DNA of 64,000 nt from the NCBI GenBank assembly GCA_910575245.1, contig CAJTEN010000019.1, forward strand, positions 54,129 through 118,128, written 5' to 3'. The notes below the pieces were generated by a model. The model was not told the origin of the DNA, did not search any database, and saw nothing but the letters and a program-made list of their open reading frames with translations. Made by a program: the position numbers and the translations under genes. Positions 1 through 8,350 of this stretch are shown piece by piece; positions within the stretch are counted from its first letter, which is position 1; each line of letters starts with the position of its first letter. Source of the DNA: Clostridia bacterium (GTDB lineage Bacteria; Bacillota; Clostridia; Lachnospirales; Lachnospiraceae).

Positions 1-2
1 GT

Positions 3-470
3 GAGCAGGGCAGAGGGTTCGCTGTAGTAGCAGCTCAGATCCAGAAGCTGGCTGAGCAGTCTAATGAGTCCGCGAAACAGATTGAGAGGATTATCCTGTC
101 CTTGATTGAGGATTCTGACAAGTCCGTTATCACAATGAACGAAGTAAAAGAGATGATGGAACAGCAAAGCCAGAACGTCACGAATACGAATGAGCAGGTT
201 GCTCAGCTGATTCAGGAAGTAGAGCAGTCTCTTGGCGTGATTGATGCGGTATCAGACCAGACCGCTAAGATCAATGAGGCAAGAGGAAGCGTTGTGGATA
301 CCGTACAGAATCTGTCAGCTATTGCACAGGAGAATGCGGCAAGTACAGAGGAAACATCCGCATCTGTTACAGAGATTAGCGGTATCATCAATGAGATTGC
401 CGAGGAGGCTCATGAACTGAAGAATATTTCCAATCAGATGGATGATACAATGTCCATGTTTGAGTTATAA
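3..470 (+). CDS. Methyl-accepting chemotaxis protein, C-terminal part
   Basis: The reading frame is open from the window edge and its start lies outside. The first residues read GRGFAVVAAQIQKLAEQS, the conserved hairpin tip and following helix of the MCP signalling domain, which contacts CheA and CheW. The rest is a long heptad coiled coil rich in Gln, Glu and Ala (ENAASTEETSASV), ending about 110 residues after the tip. The family is a membrane receptor that controls flagellar rotation; the sensor part is not in view, so the ligand is unknown. It fits the flagellin gene further on. A strong terminator follows within 40 bases. Confidence 0.93.
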   Translation, partial: EQGRGFAVVAAQIQKLAEQSNESAKQIERIILSLIEDSDKSVITMNEVKEMMEQQSQNVTNTNEQVAQLIQEVEQSLGVIDAVSDQTAKINEARGSVVDTVQNLSAIAQENAASTEETSASVTEISGIINEIAEEAHELKNISNQMDDTMSMFEL

Positions 471-506
471 TCATAGGATATCGGATCATGATCCGGAACA
501 TAGAAC

Positions 507-537
507 AGGGAGTACGTATTTTGCGTACTCCCTTTAT
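507..537 (+). terminator. Rho-independent terminator after the MCP gene
   Basis: A perfect 10-bp stem (AGGGAGTACG at 507-516, complement at 524-533) with a 7-base loop is followed by a T-rich stretch. Confidence 0.85.
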
Positions 538-572
538 TCGTGCATGCGGGCAACAGGCCGGATACGCGAGAA

Positions 573-1607
573 TCAAAGCACAATTTGAAAATGCTGGTAA
601 TCTTTAGAAGAGTTCCAGTTACCGCCCCAGGTAAAGCCGTGCCCGATAAAGAGTTTATAACACAGATCGTCCTCATCAATCTTATAAGGAAAATCCCGGG
701 AGCGATCGGCGTAGATTTCGCTGCCCGCAGGTGAGATATAAGTTTCGCCGGTTCCGTTTCTGTTGAACACTACATAGGGATTGTAGAACGGATTGATATC
801 GATGGCACAGCCCAGTGCATGTTTGGACAGGCTGGTGGTTCCGTCTACCACTCTGTAGTTAAAGCAGGAGGTATTATTGTCAAGCATAGAAAGGGTATCG
901 TCGCCTCCGTATTCATCTATAAGGCGGATTCGTTCAATCCGGTAGTCATTCTGGTACAATTCATAGAAGATTTCCACCATATCCTGGGCAATGGCCTTGT
1001 TGCAGATGAGTTCACCTTCCTGTACATCCCCGTTAAAGTCAACATAGAGAAGTCCCACATAGTTTAACTCTTCATAAGGAACGGTGCATCCGGTCTCAGG
1101 ATAGGAGACACCGGTGATTCTTTGTTTGACGGCTTCGCTTAGCGGTTCATAGTAAAAACCATCCTGGTAGATGGTGCGCTCTGGGTTTACAGTCATAGCA
1201 TTGTCCTTTCCACTTGATATCAGGGAATCTGTTCCAGTACTGTCCGCAGCATCTGATGAAGATTCCTCTGGAATATTGTATGCAGGAGGCTTGTCCACGG
1301 TTTTGTCGCCGGCAGTAGCATCTGTGGAAGAAGCATCGGGAGCATTGGGGAGCTTCTCATCCTCGGGTGGTTCGGAAGCCTCAAGGGAATCCCTGTAGGC
1401 TAATTCAGGATTATTGTCGGCATATTCCTGCAGCGTTTCGGAATCATTCAGGTAATGCGCAAGGAAAGAGCATATCATGATCATGAGTAAAAGAAATCCG
1501 AAAGGCCCTGAGACCCGCTTCAGGAATTCCTTTCTGTCAGCCGGTGGTTTACGTCCGGCGGCCGTATTTGAAGTTTCAGGTTTTTGGTTGCTTGAATTTG
1601 ACGCCAT
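573..1607 (-). CDS. Membrane-anchored M15 family peptidase (VanY/D-Ala-D-Ala carboxypeptidase-like)
   Basis: The 344-aa protein has a basic cytoplasmic N-terminus, one membrane segment around residues 33-50 (GPFGFLLLMIMICSFLAHYL), a low-complexity Asp/Ser/Glu linker to about residue 140, and a C-terminal peptidase domain. Zinc-site motifs of family M15 are visible: SKHALGCAIDI (His and Asp ligands) and the terminal QHFQ (third ligand His). Family members trim peptidoglycan stem peptides outside the cell. Both D,D-carboxypeptidase and L-Ala-D-Glu endopeptidase activities occur in M15, and the sequence alone does not decide. The gene is divergent from ecfA1. Confidence 0.85.
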   Translation of the reverse strand: MASNSSNQKPETSNTAAGRKPPADRKEFLKRVSGPFGFLLLMIMICSFLAHYLNDSETLQEYADNNPELAYRDSLEASEPPEDEKLPNAPDASSTDATAGDKTVDKPPAYNIPEESSSDAADSTGTDSLISSGKDNAMTVNPERTIYQDGFYYEPLSEAVKQRITGVSYPETGCTVPYEELNYVGLLYVDFNGDVQEGELICNKAIAQDMVEIFYELYQNDYRIERIRLIDEYGGDDTLSMLDNNTSCFNYRVVDGTTSLSKHALGCAIDINPFYNPYVVFNRNGTGETYISPAGSEIYADRSRDFPYKIDEDDLCYKLFIGHGFTWGGNWNSSKDYQHFQIVL

Positions 1608-1652
1608 GTATTAAATCACTCCTTGATTGATTATTGACCTGCTATAGTGTAA

Positions 1653-1702
1653 AGTATACCATAAATGAAACCCTTGTGCTTTTAAAAAAATTTTAGTACA
1701 AT
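1653..1702. promoter_or_regulatory. Divergent promoter region between the M15 peptidase and ecfA1
   Basis: On the plus strand TTGTGC (1674-1679) and TACAAT (1697-1702) are 17 bp apart and point to ecfA1. On the minus strand an extended -10 (TGG then TATACT, 1653-1658) points to the peptidase gene, but its -35 is poor. Confidence 0.45.
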
Positions 1703-1821
1703 AAGACGTGAAATTGCGGCGGGATGCCAAAATGCAGTCTTTTGACGGTATTGGTGCGGGGAATCGGATCCGGTAGGAGGACAGGCCTTACGATGTAAAG
1801 AGTAAGAGGAGTGTATAACAG

Positions 1822-2730
1822 ATGGGTATCATTAAGACGGACAAGTTAGTATTTGAATATATCAGGCGGGACGAAGAGGGTAATGTTGAAGGAATCACCC
1901 GGGCGGTAGATGAAGTTGACCTGGACGTGCGGCAGGGTGATTTTGTTGCGGTATTAGGACATAACGGTTCCGGTAAATCTACATTGGCGAAGCATATCAA
2001 TGCGATTCTGTATCCCACGGAGGGAACCGTGTGGGTCGATGGCATGGATACGAAGGAGGACAAGGATCTGTGGAATATCAGGCAGGAGGCCGGAATGGTA
2101 TTTCAGAATCCGGACAACCAGATTATCGGACAGGTGGTGGAGGAAGATGTGGGATTCGGCCCGGAGAATATGGGAATCCCCACGGAGGAGATCTGGGAGC
2201 GCGTAGAGGAAAGCCTGAAAGCGGTGGGCATGTATCAGTATCGCAAGTTTTCTCCGAACAAGCTTTCCGGCGGACAGAAGCAGCGGGTCTCCATAGCGGG
2301 GGTGATTGCGATGCATCCTAAATGCATCATATTGGACGAGCCCACAGCCATGCTTGATCCGAATGGACGGAAAGAAGTGGTGCGTGCGGTGCGGGCTTTA
2401 AATGATGTGGAAGGGATAACGGTGATCCTGATCACACATTATATGGAAGAAATTATTCATGCCGATAAAGTCTTCGTCATGGATAAAGGTAAAATAGCGA
2501 TGCAGGGAACGCCGAGAGAGATTTTCTCACAGGTCGGGAAACTGAAACACCTGCGGCTGGATGTACCGCAGGTGACTCTGCTTGCACATGAATTAAAAAA
2601 AAGCGGTGTAAACCTGCCTGACGGTATCCTGACGGTGGAGGAATTGACACAGGAGCTTATGCATGTATACGAAAGCCGGAAATCAGCGCCTCATCTTGTT
2701 GGATTAGAAAACGATAGGGAAAGGGTATAA
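1822..2730 (+). CDS. ecfA1: Energy-coupling factor transporter ATPase A1
   Basis: A 302-aa ABC ATPase. Walker A is GHNGSGKST near residue 46, the signature is LSGGQKQRV near 150, and Walker B is CIILDEPTAMLDP near 170. The insertion around DEEGNVEGITRAV before Walker A and the long C-terminal tail are usual for EcfA1. With EcfA2 and EcfT it forms the shared energising module that drives interchangeable vitamin and metal S-components in the membrane; no S-component gene lies nearby, as is normal for group II ECF systems. Start ATG has AGAGGAG upstream. ecfA2 follows after 9 bases. Confidence 0.95.
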   Translation: MGIIKTDKLVFEYIRRDEEGNVEGITRAVDEVDLDVRQGDFVAVLGHNGSGKSTLAKHINAILYPTEGTVWVDGMDTKEDKDLWNIRQEAGMVFQNPDNQIIGQVVEEDVGFGPENMGIPTEEIWERVEESLKAVGMYQYRKFSPNKLSGGQKQRVSIAGVIAMHPKCIILDEPTAMLDPNGRKEVVRAVRALNDVEGITVILITHYMEEIIHADKVFVMDKGKIAMQGTPREIFSQVGKLKHLRLDVPQVTLLAHELKKSGVNLPDGILTVEELTQELMHVYESRKSAPHLVGLENDRERV

Positions 2731-2739
2731 GGAATAAGA

Positions 2740-3630
2740 ATGCCGATTATATTAGACCATGTTAATTATGTGTATGGAAGCGATACGGCTCTTGCCGTGC
2801 ATGCTTTAAAGGATATCAATCTGGTGATACCGGACGGGCAGTTTATCGGATTGATCGGGCACACGGGTTCCGGCAAATCCACGCTGGTGCAGCATTTGAA
2901 CGGACTGATTAAGCCGACGGGCGGTAATATCTATTTTAACGGGGAGGATATTCACGCGCAGGACTATGACAAGAAAAAGCTCCGGAGCAAAGTGGGGCTT
3001 GTATTTCAGTATCCGGAGCATCAGTTGTTTGAGATCGATGTGTTTTCGGATGTATGCTTCGGCCCGAAGAATCTGGGATTGTCCAGGCAGGAGGCGGAAC
3101 TGCGGGCTTATGCTGCTTTGAAGCAGGTAGGGCTGGAAGATGAGTATTTTTATCAATCGCCTTTTGATCTGTCGGGAGGACAGAAGAGAAGGGTGGCGAT
3201 TGCGGGTGTGCTGGCCATGAAACCGGAGGTGCTTGTGCTGGACGAGCCGACCGCCGGGCTGGATCCTAAGGGGCGGGACGAAATATTGGATCAGATCGCG
3301 AAGCTGAAGGAAGAGACAGGGATCACTGTCATTCTTGTGTCACACAGTATGGAAGATGTGGCGAAATATGTGGAGCGTATCATTGTTATGAACCAGGGCA
3401 GCGTTATGTATGATGATATGCCCAGGGAAGTATTTCAGCATTATAAGGAGCTTGAGCAGGTGGGACTGGCGGCGCCGCAGGTGACCTATATTATGCAGGC
3501 GCTTTGCGATAACGGTATGCCGGTCCGGACAGACGCGACAACGATCGGAGAGGCTGTAGGGGAAATCATGCGGGTGCTTGAGAAGAAAGTAAGGAAGTGT
3601 CCGAAAATAACTTGTGCAGATGCAGGATAA
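2740..3630 (+). CDS. ecfA2: Energy-coupling factor transporter ATPase A2
   Basis: A 296-aa ABC ATPase, partner of EcfA1. It shows Walker A GHTGSGKST (near residue 43), the Q-loop FQYPEHQLFE, signature DLSGGQKRR and Walker B VLVLDEPTAGLDP. The last eight residues (KITCADAG) and the stop codon are encoded inside the left arm of a 125-bp palindromic repeat (3606-3730), so the native C-terminus was probably replaced when that repeat arrived. ecfT begins 239 bp downstream, an unusually wide gap for this operon and largely filled by the repeat. Confidence 0.94.
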   Translation: MPIILDHVNYVYGSDTALAVHALKDINLVIPDGQFIGLIGHTGSGKSTLVQHLNGLIKPTGGNIYFNGEDIHAQDYDKKKLRSKVGLVFQYPEHQLFEIDVFSDVCFGPKNLGLSRQEAELRAYAALKQVGLEDEYFYQSPFDLSGGQKRRVAIAGVLAMKPEVLVLDEPTAGLDPKGRDEILDQIAKLKEETGITVILVSHSMEDVAKYVERIIVMNQGSVMYDDMPREVFQHYKELEQVGLAAPQVTYIMQALCDNGMPVRTDATTIGEAVGEIMRVLEKKVRKCPKITCADAG

Positions 3631-3730
3631 ATTCGTACAGGCAAGGCGGAAGAAGAAGGCGTACCGGGGTACGTCGGCTGATGACAACGCAGACTGTACG
3701 GATTTAGACAAGTCAAATGCACAAGTTATT
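3606..3730. repeat. 125-bp imperfect palindrome (REP/MITE-like) at the ecfA2 3' end
   Basis: Outer arms are a perfect 13-bp inverted repeat (AATAACTTGTGCA at 3606-3618, complement at 3718-3730). An inner pair (TAAATTCGTACAG against CTGTACGGATTTA) matches 12 of 13, and the centre is GGCGTACCGGGGTACGTCG. It has no coding capacity of its own and provides the ecfA2 stop codon. It may act as an mRNA hairpin between ecfA2 and ecfT. Confidence 0.7.
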
Positions 3731-3869
3731 AATGAACAGTTCCTAACGTCGGGCAGAAGTATAGGAGAAGGCGGCTGAACTGTTACGGGCGGAAGATAAT
3801 ATGAGGAAAGAAGAAAGAGCAGGGCAGTCAGATAGCAGATGCTGCCATGCATATTGAAGGGAATTGACT

Positions 3870-4670
3870 ATGTTACGAGATATAACACTGGGCCAGTATT
3901 ATCAGACGGATTCCGTTATACATAAATTGGATCCGCGCGTGAAACTGATAGCGACAGTCTGTTTTATCATTTCGCTTTTTATTGTGGGAAGTTGGGTAGG
4001 ATATGCTGTGGCGGCTGTTTTCCTGGCAGTGTCTGTTAAGCTGTCCAATGTGCCGTTCAAGTTTATGGTAAAGGGGATGAGGGCGATTGTCTTTATTCTC
4101 CTGATTACGGTGGTGTTCAATCTGTTCCTGACGCCGGGTGAGGTATTACTGTCTGTCTGGAAAATAAGGATAACAAAAGAAGGACTGCGGATGGCACTGC
4201 AGATGGCAGTACGGCTTTCCTTCCTGATTATAGGATCTTCTGTCATGACATTGACAACCACGCCTAACAGCCTGACGGATGCCATGGAGAAGCTGATGAA
4301 GCCGCTTAAGATCTTTAAGGTCCCGGTGCATGAGGTAGCTATGATGATGTCGATTGCACTGCGTTTTATTCCGATCCTGCTGGAGGAGACGGATAAGATC
4401 ATGAAAGCGCAGATTGCAAGAGGGGCAGATTTTGAAAGCGGAAATCTGATCAAGAAGGCGAAGGCTATGGTGCCGCTTCTTGTGCCCCTGTTTATCTCGG
4501 CTTTCCGCAGAGCAAATGATCTGGCAATGGCGATGGAGGCAAGATGTTACAGGGGCGGCGAGCACAGGACGAAGATGAAGCCGCTTAAATATGCGGCCAG
4601 GGATAAGGCAGCGTATGGGATTCTGGCTGTGTATTTCGGGGTGTGCATCGCGATCGGTGTATTTCTGTAA
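3870..4670 (+). CDS. ecfT: Energy-coupling factor transporter transmembrane protein EcfT
   Basis: About 266 aa with several hydrophobic segments, including the N-terminal pair (LIATVCFIISLFIVGSWV and following) and a final one (AYGILAVYFGVCIAIGVFL). The two cytoplasmic coupling motifs that contact the ATPases are visible as IARGADFE and EARCYRGG (consensus A-R-G; the second has Cys in place of Gly). The ATG at 3870 follows AGGGA by 7 bases and is preferred to an in-frame TTG six bases upstream. It completes the ecfA1-ecfA2-ecfT set and is followed by truA, the usual order. Confidence 0.94.
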   Translation: MLRDITLGQYYQTDSVIHKLDPRVKLIATVCFIISLFIVGSWVGYAVAAVFLAVSVKLSNVPFKFMVKGMRAIVFILLITVVFNLFLTPGEVLLSVWKIRITKEGLRMALQMAVRLSFLIIGSSVMTLTTTPNSLTDAMEKLMKPLKIFKVPVHEVAMMMSIALRFIPILLEETDKIMKAQIARGADFESGNLIKKAKAMVPLLVPLFISAFRRANDLAMAMEARCYRGGEHRTKMKPLKYAARDKAAYGILAVYFGVCIAIGVFL

Positions 4671-4753
4671 AAGGATACCGGTACCCTATGGAAGATACAG
4701 AGGTGCAGGTTGGAAGGAAACCATGGGAATATCTACAGTGAAAGAGGTTTTTA

Positions 4754-5497
4754 ATGAAGAGAGTTATGCTTACCGTAGCGTATGACGGAACGAATTACCA
4801 TGGATGGCAGGTACAAGCGAACGGAGAGACGATTGAAGGCATCTTGAACAGATGCCTTTCTGAACTTCTGGGAGAGGATGTGGCGGTGATCGGGGCAAGC
4901 CGTACAGATTCCGGCGTTCATGCGCTGGGCAATGTTGCGGTATTTGATACGGACAGTCCCATTCCGGCGGATAAGATTTCCTATGCGTTAAACCGCAGAC
5001 TTCCGGAAGACATCAAGGTGCAGAAATCAGAAGAGGTTGCAAGAGCGTTTCACCCACGCCATACGGCGAGCCGTAAAACCTATGAATATCGGGTTTACTG
5101 TGCGCCTTTCCCGATGCCGGTGAGGAGGCTGTATACACATTTTACTTATGTACCTATGGATATTACATTGATGCAGAGAGCAGCGGCGTATCTGGTAGGG
5201 ACACATGATTTTAAGAGTTTCTGCAGTACCGAGGCGCAGGTGGAGACAACGGTGCGCCGGATTGATTCTCTGGATGTGGCAACGGAAGGAAAGGAGATTG
5301 TGATCCGCGTGACCGGACGGGGGTTTCTCTACAATATGGTAAGAATCATTGCGGGAACCTTGATGGAAGTGGGAAGAGGACATATGGCGCCGGAAGAAGT
5401 GAAGAGAATACTGGATGCAAGGGACCGGCAGTCCGCAGGGCCTACGGCTCCGGCCTGCGGACTTACTTTAATGAAGATTTTATATGAAACCACGTAA
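4754..5497 (+). CDS. truA: tRNA pseudouridine(38-40) synthase TruA
   Basis: 247 aa, normal for TruA. The catalytic aspartate is in GASRTDSGVHA near residue 52; conserved RRLPEDI, FHPRHTASRKTYEYR and GRGFLYNMVRIIAGTLMEVG also match. It isomerises uridines in the anticodon arm of many tRNAs. RBS AAAGAGG precedes the ATG. In many Firmicutes rplM-rpsI follow directly; here they lie 38.7 kb away (44,193-45,049). Confidence 0.96.
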   Translation: MKRVMLTVAYDGTNYHGWQVQANGETIEGILNRCLSELLGEDVAVIGASRTDSGVHALGNVAVFDTDSPIPADKISYALNRRLPEDIKVQKSEEVARAFHPRHTASRKTYEYRVYCAPFPMPVRRLYTHFTYVPMDITLMQRAAAYLVGTHDFKSFCSTEAQVETTVRRIDSLDVATEGKEIVIRVTGRGFLYNMVRIIAGTLMEVGRGHMAPEEVKRILDARDRQSAGPTAPACGLTLMKILYETT

Positions 5498-5514
5498 ACG
5501 CAGGCGATATCAGC

Positions 5515-5543
5515 TTGTCTTGTCTGGATTTATTTGGTATAAT
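5515..5543 (+). promoter_or_regulatory. Sigma-A promoter for pfp
   Basis: TTGTCT (5515-5520) and TATAAT (5538-5543) are 17 bp apart, with a TGG extended -10. The distance to the pfp start is about 65 bp. Confidence 0.7.
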
Positions 5544-5613
5544 CTTGTTGACATCCGGTAGGTGCCGGATGGGAGCGATGTTAAGAAGAATATTAGATTA
5601 AAGGAGAGAGACG

Positions 5614-6840
5614 ATGAAGGGAAATATTGTTGTTGGTCAGTCTGGCGGCCCTACAGCCGTTATTAATTCTTCTGTAGCGGGCGTATACGCAGCTGCGAAG
5701 AAGTTAGGTGTGAAGAAGATTTACGGTATGGTTCATGGTATCGAGGGATTCTTAGAAGATAAAATGATCGATCTGGGCGAGTATCTGGATGACGAGACCG
5801 GAATCGAACTGTTAAAGAGAACACCTTCCGCATTCTTAGGTTCCTGCCGTTTTAAGATGCCTAAGATCGAAGGACATGAGGACGTATACGAGAAGATCTT
5901 CGAGATCATGGAGAAGCATGATATCGAGTGTCTGTTCTATGCGGGCGGCAATGACTCTATGGATACCGTTAAGATGTTATCTGACTATGCGGCGGCACAC
6001 AACAAACCGCAGAGATTCATGGGCGTTCCCAAGACGATCGATAACGATCTGCCGGTGACAGACCACTGTCCGGGCTATGGTTCCGCGGCGAAATATATCG
6101 CAGCTTCCCTGAAGGAGATCATCCGTGATAATGAGTCCTTTGGCGCTAAGAAGCCCACCATCTGTATCGTTGAGATCATGGGACGTAATGCAGGATGGTT
6201 AACGGCGGCGGCAGCCCTTGCCAAAGGGGATGACTGCAGCGGATGTGATGCAATTTATCTTCCTGAGAGAGTATTTGATATCGATAAATTCATGGAGGAT
6301 GTGAAAGAGCTGGCTGCTGCCAAGTCTTCCGTAGTGATCGCTGTGTCCGAGGGCGTTAAGGTGGCAGACGGCAGATATGTATGTGAGCTTGGTAAGGAAG
6401 TTGCGGTGGATGCATTCGGGCACAAGCAGATGTCCGGCACTGCTGTTATGCTGGCAGATAAGATTGCGGCTGAGACAGGTCTTAAGACCCGTGCCATTGA
6501 GTTCTCCACACTGCAGAGAGCAGCTACGCACCTGGCTTCCCTGACAGATATCAATGAAGCTTTCCAGGTAGGCCATGATGCGGTTATGGCAGCAGAGGAA
6601 GGCAAGACAGGCATGATGATCACTCTGGACAGAAACGGTGATGCACCGTATCAGTGCGGTACAAGCGCATACGATATCCATGCGATTGCTAACGTAGAGA
6701 GAAATGTTCCGGATGAGTGGATCACGGAAGACGGCAAGGGATTGACAGACGGTTATGAGAAATATGCAAGACCGCTTATCATGGGCGAGCTCCAGCCGTT
6801 GTTTGTGAATGGCCTGCCGAGACATTTGGTACGTAAATAA
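5614..6840 (+). CDS. pfp: Diphosphate-dependent 6-phosphofructokinase
   Basis: 408 aa. GGNDSMDT (near residue 112) has an Asp where ATP-dependent enzymes have Gly, the change that marks the PPi-using group. PKTIDNDLPVTDH (near 139) holds the catalytic Lys and Asp region, and MGRNAGW binds sugar phosphate. The reaction is fructose 6-phosphate + PPi to fructose 1,6-bisphosphate, reversible, in cytosolic glycolysis. RBS AAAGGAGAGA lies upstream. It is monocistronic with its own promoter and terminator. Confidence 0.93.
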   Translation: MKGNIVVGQSGGPTAVINSSVAGVYAAAKKLGVKKIYGMVHGIEGFLEDKMIDLGEYLDDETGIELLKRTPSAFLGSCRFKMPKIEGHEDVYEKIFEIMEKHDIECLFYAGGNDSMDTVKMLSDYAAAHNKPQRFMGVPKTIDNDLPVTDHCPGYGSAAKYIAASLKEIIRDNESFGAKKPTICIVEIMGRNAGWLTAAAALAKGDDCSGCDAIYLPERVFDIDKFMEDVKELAAAKSSVVIAVSEGVKVADGRYVCELGKEVAVDAFGHKQMSGTAVMLADKIAAETGLKTRAIEFSTLQRAATHLASLTDINEAFQVGHDAVMAAEEGKTGMMITLDRNGDAPYQCGTSAYDIHAIANVERNVPDEWITEDGKGLTDGYEKYARPLIMGELQPLFVNGLPRHLVRK

Positions 6841-6876
6841 GACATGGCATAGGAATGAATCTATAAGAACTGCATG

Positions 6877-6913
6877 GCGGAATTGCTGGGATAATACAGC
6901 GATTCCGCTTTTT
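6877..6913 (+). terminator. Terminator after pfp
   Basis: A 12-bp stem with one mismatch (GCGGAATTGCTG at 6877-6888 with 6897-6908) is followed by TTTTT. Confidence 0.85.
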
Positions 6914-7038
6914 ATCATACCGGAGATTTCCACATTTATTTGAGTTTCGGGTTCGGAAGAACATTTTATAAGACTATGTGTCAGAAGATGAATGGAAGTC
7001 CGGTTCCTGGGATATTCTAGTGGATAAATACAACAAAA

Positions 7039-7067
7039 ATGCAACACTTGTATAAGAAGTGTTGCAT
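7039..7067. repeat. Putative recombinase crossover site, left copy
   Basis: 29 bp: perfect 11-bp inverted arms (ATGCAACACTT at 7039-7049, complement at 7057-7067) around a 7-bp asymmetric core GTATAAG. The same site lies inverted at 7927-7955 on the other side of the recombinase gene. Arms plus a 6-8 bp asymmetric core is the usual architecture of tyrosine recombinase core sites. Confidence 0.75.
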
Positions 7068-7150
7068 TTTAACCTTACAATATATATATCGGATTGGTGC
7101 GATAATAGTTTAGTGCTAACTTAAAAATAAATCTGTTTTCCTGTATTTTC

Positions 7151-7165
7151 TATAGTTAACGACAT
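7151..7165. repeat. Dispersed intergenic motif, copy 1
   Basis: TATAGTTAACGACAT. The identical 15-mer lies at 21649-21663 and a copy with one mismatch at 26668-26682, all between genes. Function unknown; this copy is inside the putative invertible segment. Confidence 0.5.
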
Positions 7166-7253
7166 TAGAAATTACGCTTACTATATATGCATGTCAAGAT
7201 ACATGTAAAGGGATTGGACTGGATTTATAACAGTTCAGCATTCGGCTTCCCTG

Positions 7254-7834
7254 TTACAATTGCACAGTCAGATACACCATGTCCTTGTCATCCTGCTCAA
7301 TGCACAGATAGCGCTTGGTGATGCGGTAGGAAGAATGGTTGTACAGTTCCATCAACAGGGCTGGCTGAACACCTTGTTTCCATGCGTGATAGCCAAAGGT
7401 TTTGCGCAGGGAATGACAGCTGATATGTTCGTCCAGCCCGGCATATTCGGCAGCTTCTTTGATTATGCGGAAGGCCTGGGAGCGGGACAGGTGTTCCTCG
7501 GTTCCTCTTTTACCTGTAAAAAGGAAATGATCCTTTTCACGGGAAGGCTCCTCTTCCTGTAAGATATGCAAAGCTTCAAATACGTTGGCGTTAATTGCCA
7601 CACATTGCTGTTTGCCGGTTTTCTGTTCGGTAATACAGATATGGTCTTTAAAGCAGTTTTTTTATGGTTGAATACATCCTGCCACTGCAGTTTCAGAAGA
7701 TCACTGATTCTGAAAGCAGTATTCAGACCTAAAATAATCATTGCATAATTTCTGCACATAGGTTTTATGGTCAGATAATATTCTTTGAATTTTCTGAGTT
7801 TCTCTTCATTTTTAATCGGGTACGTTGTGCTCAT
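7254..7834 (-). pseudogene. FimB-like tyrosine recombinase, interrupted by one frameshift at an A7 run
   Basis: Together two frames encode a roughly 193-aa catalytic-domain-only recombinase, about the size of FimB/FimE. Frame one (from 7834) has box I FRISDLLKLQW. Frame two (to 7254) has the beta-strand Lys region (ITEQKTGKQ), HSLRKT (H-x-x-R), NHSSYR and the probable nucleophile Tyr in TKRYL. The frames join if one A is added to, or a -1 slip occurs at, the run of seven A at 7657-7663 (T on the plus strand); the joined product reads HKKNCFKDHICITEQK. It may be a real mutation, slippage decoding or an assembly error. RBS GGAGG precedes the start. It lies inside an inverted pair of 29-bp sites and next to csrA-flagellin. 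Confidence 0.85.
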
Positions 7835-7926
7835 GTCGATTCTCCTCCATATCGTTTGGTTCCCATGACAGTAACTCTGCCGGGGTTATTGACAATACCT
7901 ACATTACTATACGACAGGTCATTGTG

Positions 7927-7955
7927 ATGCAACACTTCTTATACAATTGTTGCAT
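7927..7955. repeat. Putative recombinase crossover site, right copy (inverted)
   Basis: ATGCAACACTT (7927-7937), core CTTATAC, then the opposing arm with one mismatch. The core is the reverse complement of that at 7050-7056, so recombination between the two sites would invert the 859 bp between them. A TTGCAT at its edge could serve as -35 for the leftward recombinase promoter (TATAGT 15 bp on), a weak suggestion. Confidence 0.75.
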
Positions 7956-8024
7956 CGGGTGTAACAGTATGCTGCGCTTCGGACAACAGCTGCGCAGGTT
8001 TGAAGAATACAGGAGGTATGATTT

Positions 8025-8264
8025 ATGTTAAGACTGACGGTGAGCACAGAGGAATACTTGATGATCGGTGATGATATCAAGATTATTTTTCTGGGCGGAA
8101 GTAAGAACCATACCCGTGTTATGCTGGACATTCCGAAGGAGATAAATGTTGTCCGCAGTAAAGTTATGGAAGCAAACGCCACGGATCCGAAGGAAAGGGA
8201 TAACCTTGCACATTATTATGCGGTGCCGGAAAAATACCGGAAGAAAAGAAGCGGCAGCAAATAA
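8025..8264 (+). CDS. csrA: CsrA family carbon storage/translation regulator
   Basis: 79 aa. The first 50 residues follow CsrA closely: MLRLTVSTEEYLMIGDDIKI, then HTRVMLDIPKEINVVRSKV. The Leu-4 strand, the IGDDI turn and the RNA-contacting Arg in VVRSKV (Arg44 position) are all present. The C-terminus is a basic tail about 20 residues longer than usual. CsrA dimers bind GGA motifs in mRNA leaders. In Bacillus CsrA represses translation of the flagellin mRNA and is antagonised by FliW; here csrA is directly upstream of flagellin and no fliW is in the window. RBS AGGAGG precedes the ATG. Confidence 0.88.
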   Translation: MLRLTVSTEEYLMIGDDIKIIFLGGSKNHTRVMLDIPKEINVVRSKVMEANATDPKERDNLAHYYAVPEKYRKKRSGSK

Positions 8265-8350
8265 GGCCCCATCAGGGTAATAACCCGGAGTTATCCTGGA
8301 GACTTCGGGATTATTCAATATGCAATATCAAAATTTAATTAAGAAGCAAT

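Noticed and set aside
8265..8350. A sigma-28 promoter for flagellin
   Set aside because: No TAAA-N15-GCCGATA-like match was found upstream of the leader hairpin.
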